Below are positions 53,400 to 61,964 of a stretch of 64,000 nt of DNA, in pieces. The notes beneath the pieces were generated by a model that saw nothing but the letters and a program-made list of their open reading frames with translations, made no database searches and was not told the origin of the DNA. This stretch comes from Paenibacillus sp. FJAT-29882. GTDB taxonomy: Bacteria > Bacillota > Bacilli > Bacillales > DSM-1321. Positions within the stretch are counted from its first letter, which is position 1; each line of letters opens with the position of its first letter. The position numbers were made by a program, and so were the translations under genes. The stretch is from positions 1,168,436 through 1,232,435 of the forward strand of contig NZ_LMVB01000001.1 in NCBI RefSeq assembly GCF_001510645.1. The letters are read 5' to 3'.

Positions 53400-54158
53400 A
53401 TGGATGTGGAGGTTAAAAACAAGAAGAACCAGGTCCATTTAAAAGATGACGAATTACGGATGCTAATCCGACGCAGCCAGAGTGGGGACCAAGAAGCTAG
53501 GGACAAGATTGTAAATAGTAATCTAAGATTAGTCTGGTCGGTCGTGCAGCGATTTTTGAATCGAGGCTATGAGCCTGATGATTTATATCAAATTGGCTGT
53601 ATCGGTCTTCTGAAATCTGTTGACAAGTTTGATCTATCGTTTGAAGTGAAATTTTCCACGTACGCGGTTCCGATGATTATCGGTGAAATTCAACGTTTCA
53701 TACGTGATGATGGGACCGTAAAAGTAAGTCGATCGTTAAAGGAAATGGCTCATAAGGTCCGGCGTGCTAAGGAAGAACTTTCGAAGACATATGGGCGAGT
53801 CCCAACATTGACGGAACTTGCCGAGCACTTGGAGCTGACTCCAGAAGAAATTGTCCTTGCACAGGAAGCAAGTCGCAGTCCATCATCCATTCATGAAACC
53901 GTATATGAAAATGATGGGGACCCTATCACCCTGCTTGACCAAATTGCAGATACGAATGAAACAAAATGGTTTGATAAGATTGCCTTAAAAGAAGCGATTC
54001 ATGGATTGGACGAACGAGAGCGATTAATTGTCTATTTGCGTTATTATAAAGATCAAACTCAATCAGAGGTGGCCGTGCGTTTAGGCATATCGCAAGTGCA
54101 AGTATCCCGTTTGGAAAAGAAAATCCTTCAACAAATGAAAGACCATATGAATCAGTGA
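53400..54158 (+). CDS. sigF: RNA polymerase sigma factor sigma-F
   Basis: 252-residue forespore sigma factor. Region 2 includes NLRLVWSVVQRFLNRGYEPD and DLYQIGCIGLLKSVDKFDLS, the region 2.4 stretch FSTYAVPMIIGEIQRFIRDD, and region 4 DQTQSEVAVRLGISQVQVSR. AAGGGAGA upstream. It is the last gene of the spoIIA operon. Confidence 0.97.
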   Translation: MDVEVKNKKNQVHLKDDELRMLIRRSQSGDQEARDKIVNSNLRLVWSVVQRFLNRGYEPDDLYQIGCIGLLKSVDKFDLSFEVKFSTYAVPMIIGEIQRFIRDDGTVKVSRSLKEMAHKVRRAKEELSKTYGRVPTLTELAEHLELTPEEIVLAQEASRSPSSIHETVYENDGDPITLLDQIADTNETKWFDKIALKEAIHGLDERERLIVYLRYYKDQTQSEVAVRLGISQVQVSRLEKKILQQMKDHMNQ

Positions 54159-54175
54159 TTCATATGGTCTTTTTG
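54138..54175 (+). terminator. Terminator of the spoIIA operon
   Basis: Seventeen-bp stem AAAGACCATATGAATCA / TTCATATGGTCTTTTT. One arm is coding: the hairpin begins inside the last codons of sigF. Confidence 0.88.
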
Positions 54176-54182
54176 CGTGTAA

Positions 54183-54316
54183 AAAAACATCTATGAGAGT
54201 CTACTCCCAACTTAGGCGATGAAAAAGGTTCAGGTTCTAAAAACTGTACCACCTTATGAGGGTGGCTTTGCTGCGCTGATTTTTTAGAAGCTCCGCACCT
54301 TATCCGTAGAAAGAAA
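54183..54316 (+). repeat. Family D element, copy 2 (uninterrupted)
   Basis: AAACATCTATGAGAGTCTAC at the start, then AAAAAGGTTCAGGTTCTAAA, CTGTACCACC, and GAAGCTCCGCACC near the end. It serves as the empty-site reference for the split copy at 44758. A hairpin ACCACC..TTATGAGGGTGG lies inside. Confidence 0.75.
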
Positions 54317-54364
54317 AGATAACAGTTGAGTCGAATGGTAATTTTTAGTCATTGTGATTCTCCC

Positions 54365-54394
54365 GTATGTTCCTTTGATTTCCAATCCATACTA
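54365..54394 (+). promoter_or_regulatory. Sigma-G promoter of the spoVA operon
   Basis: GTATG (54365-54369), 18-base spacer, CATACTA (54388-54394), matching the sigma-G consensus GHATR and CATNHTA. spoVA is a known sigma-G operon. Confidence 0.78.
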
Positions 54395-54429
54395 CAAATA
54401 TAAGGGAAAAACAGTGCGGGGTGAGTGAT

Positions 54430-55047
54430 ATGGAACTAATATATGTACGAATGCGAAACCGCGTATACGTCAAATTAAATCAGGAAGTGAAGGTTAAAGA
54501 TGTAGTAAAAGTAATTGGTCCTGAGGATATAGTGAGAAAGCTCGAGGACATTACCTTGTTGGAAGTAAAAAAAGAGGACAAAAATATCATCATTATTGAT
54601 TTAGTTCAAGTTATCCAAGAAATAGGAAGAATGGACGGTGAACTTGAAGTACAAACGTTTGGTCCTGCTCAAACCATCGTAGAAGTAGTCTATGAAAAAA
54701 GAAAATTCTCATTTTTATTTTTCATCGGAGTGTGGATGCTTTTGTTTATTGGTACAGGAATCACGATTATGAACTATCATGTCGATGTGAGTATGCAAGA
54801 AGTCCATCAAAAATTATTTAAGCTTATTACAGGTAGGGAAGACAAGAGCCCGTTATTGATTCAAATTCCTTATAGTTTTGGCTTGGGACTAGGGATGGTC
54901 CTGTTTTTTAATCACTTTTTTAAAAAACGATTTAATGAAGAGCCAAGTCCGCTTGAAGTAGAGATGTTCAATTACCAACAAGATTTAGACCAATATGTGA
55001 TTATGAATGAAAATAAGGAAAGTATCCGTCAAATTGATGACAGGTAA
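54430..55047 (+). CDS. spoVAA: Stage V sporulation protein AA
   Basis: 205-residue protein with a soluble N-terminal half and two membrane helices (FSFLFFIGVWMLLFIGTGITIM near residue 95, then LGLGMVLFFNHFFKKR near 155). GITIMNYHVDVSMQEVH and NEEPSPLEVEMFNYQQDLDQ are nearly identical to B. subtilis SpoVAA. Start at ATG 54430 after GGGGTGA; the GTG 54421 is part of that site. First gene of the operon for dipicolinic-acid movement. Confidence 0.93.
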   Translation: MELIYVRMRNRVYVKLNQEVKVKDVVKVIGPEDIVRKLEDITLLEVKKEDKNIIIIDLVQVIQEIGRMDGELEVQTFGPAQTIVEVVYEKRKFSFLFFIGVWMLLFIGTGITIMNYHVDVSMQEVHQKLFKLITGREDKSPLLIQIPYSFGLGLGMVLFFNHFFKKRFNEEPSPLEVEMFNYQQDLDQYVIMNENKESIRQIDDR

Positions 55048-55459
55048 TTTGATTTTAGTTGCCGTTATCGGTTTTGCAGGCGGACTTTCTGTTGGCGCTG
55101 GATTTGTCGCTTTCTTAACTGTTCTCGGACTACTACCAAGGCTAACTCAACTGACAAAAACGATGAAAATGATTCATTATTATGAATGGGCCGTAGTATT
55201 TGGCGTGCTTGCTGGAGGATGGCTTAGCCTGCAAGGAAATATCTTGCATTGGAATCAATACGTATTGCCGATCATTGGTGTGGCAAACGGCGTATTCAAT
55301 GGAATGCTAGCAGCTGCATTAACGGAAGTGCTAAATGTGTTTCCCATTTTATCCAAACGGATTGGAATACAAGATAAAATGGTTTATCTAATCATGGCCG
55401 TAGTATTTGGAAAGGTGATTGGATCATTGTTTCAATGGATTTATTTCGTAAATTTGTGA
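55037..55459 (+). CDS. spoVAB: Stage V sporulation protein AB
   Basis: 140-residue membrane protein with four helices. GFAGGLSVGAGFVAFLTVLG, LPRLTQLTKTMKM and AALTEVLNVFPILSKRIG match B. subtilis SpoVAB. It begins at ATG 55037 inside the end of spoVAA (11-base overlap). Normally followed by spoVAC; here the operon breaks off. Confidence 0.93.
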   Translation: MTGNLILVAVIGFAGGLSVGAGFVAFLTVLGLLPRLTQLTKTMKMIHYYEWAVVFGVLAGGWLSLQGNILHWNQYVLPIIGVANGVFNGMLAAALTEVLNVFPILSKRIGIQDKMVYLIMAVVFGKVIGSLFQWIYFVNL

Positions 55460-55471
55460 AGGGAGATGAAC

Positions 55472-55501
55472 ATGTGGAAAATGGTTTATGCAAGAATTTA
55501 A
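55472..55501 (+). other. Nine-codon reading frame at the operon break
   Basis: GGGAG (55461-55465) correctly precedes an ATG that gives only MWKMVYARI before TAA. This may be the residual start of a lost downstream gene. It does not look like the known N-terminus of SpoVAC. Confidence 0.3.
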
Positions 55502-55520
55502 CCCTAAACCTTTATTCTGT

Positions 55521-55620
55521 TCATCTCGGTTTAATAGGCGTAATACCCCGATTCAATTTTGGTGAGAGAATCAAGAAAAAATAGGTGGGGGAAAAAACCA
55601 CTGATGGAAATTTCACTTTA
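55521..55620 (-). repeat. Family A dispersed element, copy 7, in the spoVA operon
   Basis: Read on the minus strand it starts TAAAGTGAAATTTCCATCAG, has GGTTTTTTCCCCCACC and ends with the right end TATTAAACCGAGATGA. It occupies the gap between spoVAB and spoVAEa where three genes are missing. Confidence 0.8.
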
Positions 55621-55640
55621 ATATAGAAAGGATACTTTTA

Positions 55641-56243
55641 ATGGTTAACAAACGAAAAGTAATCCTCATAACCGATGGTGACGAATATGCAAGAAGGGTT
55701 GTTGAGATTGTAGCCAAGGAAATTGACGGTCGCTGCATCTCCATGTCTTGGGGGAACCCTACCACTCTTTCAGGCAAGGTCATTGTTGAATTAATTAAAA
55801 AAACACCCAAAGACCCTGTATTAGTGATGTTTGACGATAGCGGGATTGTAGGAGAAGGTGCAGGAGAGACTGCTATGCGCTATGTGGCTAATCATGAGGA
55901 CATTGAAGTACTCGGCATCATTGCTGTTGCTTCAAGAACGCGGCATGAAGAATGGACGACAGTAGATGTTAGTATTGATCGAGATGGTAATTTAACAGGA
56001 AATGGCGTAGATAAGTTTGGGGCAGAAGAATTTGAACCAGGAAAGATTACCGGAGATACCGTTTACTGTATCGATCAGTTACATGCACCGATTGTCGTAG
56101 GAATTGGTGATATCGGCAAGATGTCAAAAAAAGATGATTATGAAAAAGGTGCTCCCATCACCAAGCTTGCAGTCGAACTTATTTTAGAAAGGAGCGGGTA
56201 TAGTGACGAACAAAAAAGAGCACAAAATGCGACCGATTCCTGA
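55641..56243 (+). CDS. spoVAEA: Stage V sporulation protein AEa
   Basis: 200-residue soluble protein of the SpoVAEa family: [20 protein letters not shown] at the N-terminus, [29 protein letters not shown] and GNGVDKFG. It has no membrane segment. AGAAAGGA precedes ATG 55641, just outside the family A element. It overlaps spoVAF by 41 bases. Confidence 0.92.
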   Translation: MVNKRKVILITDGDEYARRVVEIVAKEIDGRCISMSWGNPTTLSGKVIVELIKKTPKDPVLVMFDDSGIVGEGAGETAMRYVANHEDIEVLGIIAVASRTRHEEWTTVDVSIDRDGNLTGNGVDKFGAEEFEPGKITGDTVYCIDQLHAPIVVGIGDIGKMSKKDDYEKGAPITKLAVELILERSGYSDEQKRAQNATDS

Positions 56244-57681
56244 AAGCGTAGAAGAAACAGAAGCATTTATGAAAGAGAAGGTCGGCCTGGGAGAAAGTTT
56301 TGATTTGGGTGTTAGAAAGCTAATTATTCTTAAAAAACAGGTTCATGTGTATTATGTCAACGGTCTGACAGATACAGCATTTATTATCGATATCTTGGAG
56401 CAGCTCGTAGACCAGAATGATACAGAGAGACATACTCAAAAGGTGTTTGAAAAAGTCCATAATAATTTAATACATCAATCAGTCGACGAAATTAAGACAC
56501 TTGATGAATTAGTCGATCAAGTACTCTCTGGTTTAATTGTAGTACTTGTAGATGGGACGCCAATCGGACTCGTTGTCGATGTAAGAAGCTATCCAGGAAG
56601 AACACCAGTGGAACCAGATACAGAAAAGGTGGTACGCGGTTCGAGAGATGGCTATGTAGAAAATATTATCATCAATACAGCACTGACTCGTAGGAGAATC
56701 CGAGATGAACGGCTTAGATTTGAAATCATGCAGGTTGGAGAACGGTCAAAAACGGATATTGCTATCGGCTACATAAAAGGGTTGGCTGATCCAGACTTGA
56801 TAGATATTGTACGGAAAGAATTAAGCAATATTAAAGTGGACGGATTGACGATGGCTGATAAAACAATAGAAGAATTTCTCGTAAAACAAGGGTACAATCC
56901 ATATCCACTGATTCGATATACGGAACGGGCGGATGTCGCGTCGACCCATTTAATGGAAGGGCATGTCATCATTTTCGTGGATACTTCTCCAAGTGTCATC
57001 ATTACTCCTGCAACGATTTTTCATCATATGCAACATGCAGAGGAATATCGTCAGGCCCCAGCCATTGGTACACTTGAAAGATGGGTTCGATTTTTAGGAA
57101 TTTTTGCTTCTGTTTTACTATTGCCAGTTTGGTTCTTATTTTGTTTGGATCCATCCTTATTGCCGGAAAGACTAGCATTCGTAGGACCAAATGAATCAAC
57201 GAATATTCCGATCATTTTGCAAATCATTATAGCGGACATTGGAATTGAATTTTTGAGGATGGCAGCCATCCATACGCCAACCCCACTTTCAACAGCAATG
57301 GGACTAATTGCTGCCGTCTTAATTGGTCAGATTGCTATCGATGTTGGATTTTTCGTACCAGAAGTCATACTCTACGCTTCTGTTGCTACAGTTGGAACAT
57401 TCGTTACACCAAGTTTGGAACTCGGAGTGGCGAATAAAGTCTCACGGTTAATTCTTTTAATAGGCGTTGCGGTATTTAAGTTGCCTGGCTTAATCATTGG
57501 CATAACGTTGTACATCATTTTGCTAGCTAGTGTAAAAACATTGAATACGCCATACTTATGGCCTCTTATCCCGTTTCGTCCAAAAGCACTGTCGCATATT
57601 TTGTTAAGAAGACCTTATCCAGGTTCGACAATCCGACCAAGTATTGTACATCCACAGGATCGATATCGACAACCGAAATAA
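56203..57681 (+). CDS. spoVAF: Stage V sporulation protein AF
   Basis: 492 residues, of the GerA-type receptor A-subunit family. A large soluble N-terminal half is followed by about five membrane helices ([20 protein letters not shown], then [20 protein letters not shown]). GTG 56203 follows AAAGGAGCG. Its TAA stop is formed by the first three bases of a family A element. In B. subtilis it ends the spoVA operon and lysA follows. Confidence 0.94.
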   Translation: MTNKKEHKMRPIPESVEETEAFMKEKVGLGESFDLGVRKLIILKKQVHVYYVNGLTDTAFIIDILEQLVDQNDTERHTQKVFEKVHNNLIHQSVDEIKTLDELVDQVLSGLIVVLVDGTPIGLVVDVRSYPGRTPVEPDTEKVVRGSRDGYVENIIINTALTRRRIRDERLRFEIMQVGERSKTDIAIGYIKGLADPDLIDIVRKELSNIKVDGLTMADKTIEEFLVKQGYNPYPLIRYTERADVASTHLMEGHVIIFVDTSPSVIITPATIFHHMQHAEEYRQAPAIGTLERWVRFLGIFASVLLLPVWFLFCLDPSLLPERLAFVGPNESTNIPIILQIIIADIGIEFLRMAAIHTPTPLSTAMGLIAAVLIGQIAIDVGFFVPEVILYASVATVGTFVTPSLELGVANKVSRLILLIGVAVFKLPGLIIGITLYIILLASVKTLNTPYLWPLIPFRPKALSHILLRRPYPGSTIRPSIVHPQDRYRQPK

Positions 57682-57727
57682 AGTGAAAATTCAATCAGTC
57701 GGGTTTTACTACCCGTTAATGTGAGAT
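57679..57727 (+). repeat. Family A dispersed element, copy 8 (minimal form)
   Basis: TAAAGTGAAAATTCAATCAG immediately joined to GGGTTTTACTACCCGTTAAT and TGAGATAA. The element starts on the stop codon of spoVAF. Confidence 0.72.
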
Positions 57728-57792
57728 AAGTGAAAAAAACGAAGATACCTTTAATAAATGGAGAAAGTTAAACCAAATTGTTAGTTCATTCA

Positions 57793-57833
57793 TGTGAAAC
57801 TGCGGTTTCACATACTTTTAGCTATGCTAAAAG
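57793..57833. other. Two adjoining perfect hairpins before lysA
   Basis: TGTGAAACtgcgGTTTCACA (57793-57812) and CTTTTAGCtatGCTAAAAG (57815-57833), separated by two bases. The motif TTTCACATAAGTA recurs in part at 57899. No T tract follows either hairpin, so they look more like RNA structure or binding sites than terminators. Confidence 0.5.
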
Positions 57834-58021
57834 GGCGGCAATAGCTAAAATGATCCAAAAATCAACAGCGTTGTATATGTAGCCTTATAAAAAGAAGTTT
57901 CACATAAGTATTGCTGTTGTCGAAAAGTTGTGGTAATTTAACTTTATTCTAAAATCAATAGTAAATCTTTGAATAGCTAGTGGAAAGAAAAAAATTCCAC
58001 ATGGAAGAGGCTGTCTCGTAA

Positions 58022-58114
58022 TGAAAGGGTTCAGATCTCAATCTCCTATATATTGTTTATATGACATAGACATGACACAATAAACGGTGATAGTGTGTAT
58101 GGTCAGACCCTTTT
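58022..58114. repeat. Family B dispersed element, copy 5
   Basis: GAAAGGGTTCAGATCTC at the left, GTATGGTCAGACCCTTTTGG at the right. The internal CTCCTATATATTGTTTATAT and ACACAATAAACGGTG are mutually inverted. It lies directly upstream of lysA. Confidence 0.75.
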
Positions 58115-58176
58115 GGGGACATCCCTCAAAAGAACTCCGGGAATTAGCTCCAAAGACGGGAAAGGGAGAGACATAT

Positions 58177-59499
58177 ATGCACTTTTATGGAACAGGAAAA
58201 GTAAATGATGCAAGACATCTTGAAATAGGCGGAGTAGATACTGTACAGCTTGCTGCTGAATACGGAACACCTCTATACGTGTATGATATCGAATTAATTA
58301 GAGAAAGAGCGAGAGGATTCAAGCAAACATTTGAAAATCTGGGAATCTCTGCTCAAGTCGCATATGCAAGCAAAGCATTTTCATCAATCGCCATGATTCA
58401 ACTAGTGAAAGAAGAAGGACTTTCACTTGATGTTGTTTCTGGAGGAGAGCTTTATACAGCATTAAAGGCTGAATTTCCAGTAGAACGAATTCATTTCCAT
58501 GGCAATAACAAGAGCGAAGAAGAACTAATGATGGCATTAGAGCATCATATCGGCTGTATTGTCGTAGATAACTTTTCCGAATTGGAATTATTAGAAGAGC
58601 TGTGTGTGTTTAAAGAGCAGAAGGTAAATATTTTACTTAGGGTAACACCTGGGATTGAAGCCCATACACATGACTATATTCTGACGGGGCAAGAAGATTC
58701 GAAATTTGGCTTCGATTTGCTAAATGGCCAAGCAGAGCAAGCGTTAAAGCAAGCTTTAAAAAGTAAGTGGATGAACGTACAAGGACTTCATTGCCATATC
58801 GGTTCACAGATTTTTCAAACGACCGGTTTTGTACTAGCGGCAAAAAAGATAATTGGACAATTAAAGAAATGGAATGAAGAATTCGGGTATCAACCACCTG
58901 TGCTAAATTTAGGCGGTGGCTTTGGGATTCGGTATACAAAAGAAGATACACCTATTCCTGCTTCTCAATATGTAGAGGAAATTGTTCGTGAAGTTCAAAA
59001 TGAGCTTCAAGGAACGGACATTCCAATGCCTGAAATTTGGATTGAACCAGGGCGTTCCCTTGTAGGGGATGCAGGGATTACTTTATATAAAGTTGGTTCT
59101 GAAAAAGAAGTGCCACAAGTTCGTAAATACGTAGCGGTTGACGGAGGAATGAGTGACAATATTCGTCCTGCACTGTACGAAGCAAAATATGAGGCCGTCC
59201 TTGCGAATCGACCATTGGATGAAGTAGAAGAGACAGTTTCTATTGCTGGCAAGTGCTGTGAAAGCGGCGATATGCTTATTTGGGATTTACCTTTGCCAAA
59301 GTCTGGCCGCGGGGATCTTCTAGCGGTATTTTGTACAGGAGCATACGGATATTCGATGGCGAATAATTATAATCGGATTCCACGTCCAGCAGTAGTCTTT
59401 GTGGAAAATGGAGAGGCAAAGCAAGTGATTAAACGAGAAACGTATGAAGATTTAGTCCGTTTGGATTTAGAATTAAAGGAAATTGTAAAAACGAAATAA
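58177..59499 (+). CDS. lysA: Diaminopimelate decarboxylase
   Basis: 440-residue PLP enzyme making lysine from meso-diaminopimelate. Lys66 in VAYASKAFSS binds PLP; FGNNKS-type HFHGNNKSEEEL, HCHIGSQIF near residue 205, NLGGGFGIRY near 245, EPGRSLVGDAG near 290 and AGKCCESGDML near 355 are present. Start at ATG 58177 after AAAGGGAGAG; the upstream 30-codon extension falls in family B copy 5. Placed after spoVAF as in B. subtilis. Confidence 0.95.
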   Translation: MHFYGTGKVNDARHLEIGGVDTVQLAAEYGTPLYVYDIELIRERARGFKQTFENLGISAQVAYASKAFSSIAMIQLVKEEGLSLDVVSGGELYTALKAEFPVERIHFHGNNKSEEELMMALEHHIGCIVVDNFSELELLEELCVFKEQKVNILLRVTPGIEAHTHDYILTGQEDSKFGFDLLNGQAEQALKQALKSKWMNVQGLHCHIGSQIFQTTGFVLAAKKIIGQLKKWNEEFGYQPPVLNLGGGFGIRYTKEDTPIPASQYVEEIVREVQNELQGTDIPMPEIWIEPGRSLVGDAGITLYKVGSEKEVPQVRKYVAVDGGMSDNIRPALYEAKYEAVLANRPLDEVEETVSIAGKCCESGDMLIWDLPLPKSGRGDLLAVFCTGAYGYSMANNYNRIPRPAVVFVENGEAKQVIKRETYEDLVRLDLELKEIVKTK

Positions 59500-59503
59500 A
59501 AAA

Positions 59504-59551
59504 AGTAAAGGGTCAGACCTTGCACTCAAGAGTGTGGTCTGACCCTTTACT
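59504..59551. repeat. Family B short palindrome serving as terminator of lysA
   Basis: AGTAAAGGGTCAGACCTTGC / GTGTGGTCTGACCCTTTACT: the two ends of family B joined with almost no interior, giving a 19-bp near-perfect stem. Confidence 0.82.
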
Positions 59552-59560
59552 ATTAGTGTG

Positions 59561-59665
59561 TGTTCAAAAAGGAGGATAAAAAGAACCGAGAAGTTCGAGG
59601 ACCGGAGAGGCAAAGCGACGAAGAAATTCGACAGCTATTTTTACCGGACTTTTTGAACATCCTCT
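59561..59665. repeat. Family E dispersed element
   Basis: TGTTCAAAAAGGAGGATAAA at the left, TACCGGACTTTTTGAACATC at the right. The interior GAAGTTCGAGGACCGGAGAG is a block I know from other Bacillus intergenic repeats. A single end (GAGGTTGTTCAGAAAAATC) lies at 14379-14397. Confidence 0.65.
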
Positions 59666-59690
59666 ATTAGACAAGCAATTTTATGAAAGC

Positions 59691-60560
59691 TTAAGAGAAG
59701 AAGGATTTTATCGCATCAATCAGGCTAGCAAAAAAGCCTTTAAGCTTATCGAGGAAAGATTGGCCTTCTTCTGATTGGAGGTAGGTAGATAATTTTTCTT
59801 TAGCTTCTGTCAATTGATTGCCGACAGCATTCCAGTCAATATTTAACTCCTTCAACTTATTAAACAAGTCAATAAGGCTTTGGATTTGTTGCTCGTTTAA
59901 GGTAATTCCTAGTTCTTTTGCAGCAGACTCAATGATAATTCGAACGTCCGCTTCCGTTTTCGGAGGATCTATTGCCATTTTTTCTTTTATCTTTGTCATA
60001 AGTGCGGCGGCTTCGTCTGTGCCAACCTGATCACCGAGTTGAGCTGTTTTCACCATCTCTTCATTTGCCGCTTGTTTTACTTCTTCAGGTATTGCTTTAT
60101 CTGATGAAAGTTCATAGGCTTTAATCACACCAGTTAAAGCTGCCGTCCCTGAAACAGGAATTGGGGCCGTTACATGAATGGTGGCATCTTTGACACCAGC
60201 AGTAGCAAGTGCATTGACATACATCTCTTCTGTAACCCAGTTAATATTCTTTGATTCTACTTTCAATCCTGTACCCGCTTTTTCCAATGTGATGGAAGAA
60301 GAAGAGATTGCTCTCGTTCCGATTAATCGGCTTGCAATATAATTTCCTAAATAATCGTGTTCTTCTTTATTGGTAACTGTTAGAATCTCGGCGTCAGCAG
60401 GTGCACCCATTTCTGCAAGTAGCATCTGTTTTTGTTCTGCTGTGAGATTTTCACCAAGTGTAATAATCATGTCTCCTACCACGGCATCGGCAAATGCGCG
60501 AATTGGTACGAACATACAGAGTATCAGGGCAAATAATCCCCATTTCATCATTCTTTTCAT
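59691..60560 (-). CDS. ypuA: YpuA, exported DUF1002 protein
   Basis: 289 residues with a cleavable signal peptide (MMKWGLFALILCMFVPIRAFADA). The family blocks VGDMIITLGENLTAEQKQ, NKEEHDYLG, ISSSSITL and ALTGVIKAYELSSDKAI are conserved, and a final amphipathic or hydrophobic helix (FLDKLKGFFASLIDAIKSFF) suggests association with the membrane or wall. It would act outside the cell. Function unknown. GAAGGGGGA precedes the ATG. Confidence 0.9.
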   Translation of the reverse strand: MKRMMKWGLFALILCMFVPIRAFADAVVGDMIITLGENLTAEQKQMLLAEMGAPADAEILTVTNKEEHDYLGNYIASRLIGTRAISSSSITLEKAGTGLKVESKNINWVTEEMYVNALATAGVKDATIHVTAPIPVSGTAALTGVIKAYELSSDKAIPEEVKQAANEEMVKTAQLGDQVGTDEAAALMTKIKEKMAIDPPKTEADVRIIIESAAKELGITLNEQQIQSLIDLFNKLKELNIDWNAVGNQLTEAKEKLSTYLQSEEGQSFLDKLKGFFASLIDAIKSFFS

Positions 60561-60639
60561 TGTATTTCCCCCTTCAATTAGTAGACGAACGTTTTTAGAA
60601 AAAGTTTCATAGTATGAGAGAACCCATTACCCGTCATTG

Positions 60640-60890
60640 GCTACAGAGAACTGCATCCGATAGGTGAGATATAGTGAAACTTACCGCTGTGCTCTTCAGC
60701 GGTAAAGTTTGCGCCCTGTGGGTCACACAGACGAAAGACTAAAAGATGCGGCGTACTTAGTCTGTGATTCATTGAAGCGGGTTCATACTGTCGTTTGATC
60801 GAAGCGAAAGCGAAGATCTAGGCAACAGTAGAACGGGACTTACCATCAGTGGTGGGAGCGGGACCCCACCGATAGAAGTTTCACTTTTAT
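60640..60890 (-). repeat. Family A dispersed element, copy 9 (long form)
   Basis: Reverse copy ending CGATAGAAGTTTCACTTTTA. The middle shows the same variant blocks as copy 5 (GTCACACAGACGAAAGACTA, TGCTCTTCAGCGGTAA) and GGTGAGATATAGTGAAACTT. The left boundary is not sharp. Confidence 0.78.
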
Positions 60891-61089
60891 AGTATAAGCA
60901 GATTGTAGTGAAGTTTCAAAAAAAAAGTGGTAAAGTATCTGCTTTTATGGTAAAAAATTGAAAGAATGTTGTCAGAAAGTAAAGGTTGTAGTAAAATGAG
61001 GGCATAGACAAATAGAGAGCGGCTACCTATGCCGAAAATTTAATTATATTTCTGTACAAACGATTGATGGTTGATAAGGGAGTTCATGA

Positions 61090-61176
61090 ATGAGAAAAAC
61101 TAATCTAGCTCTAATCTTCATATTGATTGCACTTGGGCTTACTTGGGGAATCGTATATTGGATATGGATTGTATAA
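61090..61176 (+). CDS. 28-residue single-helix peptide, unknown
   Basis: MRKTNLALIFILIALGLTWG followed by IVYWIWIV: basic start and one membrane helix. AAGGGAG lies eight bases upstream of ATG 61090. The stop TAA is the first triplet of a family A element, so the original C-terminus may have been longer. I do not recognise it. Confidence 0.5.
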   Translation: MRKTNLALIFILIALGLTWGIVYWIWIV

Positions 61177-61228
61177 AGTGAAACTTTCATCAGTTTGGGT
61201 CAAATTTTTTGTTAAACTAGGGTAAAAA
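61174..61228 (+). repeat. Family A dispersed element, copy 10 (minimal form)
   Basis: TAAAGTGAAACTTTCATCAG, a short T-rich middle and TTGTTAAACTAGGGTAAA. It starts on the stop codon of the 28-residue peptide gene. Confidence 0.72.
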
Positions 61229-61275
61229 GGAATTTTAGCGAATGTTGAAACAAAAGAAGTTTTTATGTATGATGA

Positions 61276-61686
<411 letters not shown>

Positions 61687-61735
61687 TAAGAAAAATGCAA
61701 GAGATCAGTACTCATGTAAATAAATAATGGTTAAA

Positions 61736-61847
61736 AACGAGGATATCCCAAAAAGGGTCTGACCAAGCACGCTATACACAATTCATAGTGGTATTGTATA
61801 TTGTGGTTGCAGGGTCTGACTTTGTTATGGGTCACCCTCGTTTTTAT
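61736..61847. repeat. Family B dispersed element, copy 7, in an outer stem
   Basis: AAAAGGGTCTGACCAAGC and GCAGGGTCTGACTTTG are the ends, and beyond them AACGAGGATATCCC pairs with GGGTCACCCTCGTTTTTA. The whole acts as a terminator for ribT and the convergent ypuF. Confidence 0.72.
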
Positions 61848-61964
61848 ACCTTATTGGGGTAATCAAAAATCTATGAGTAAAGGCTGACGAGAAATCAGTC
61901 TTTTTCTTTTGGACAAAAAGCTTGAATCACTATTATAATAGACTATTTCTTTTCCTTGGAAGAA

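Noticed and set aside
58087..58176. 30-residue N-terminal extension of LysA
   Set aside because: Falls partly in family B copy 5 and lacks a binding site; homologues start at the internal ATG.
57728..58176. Lysine riboswitch before lysA
   Set aside because: No L-box motif recognised; the structure there is explained by two hairpins and family B.
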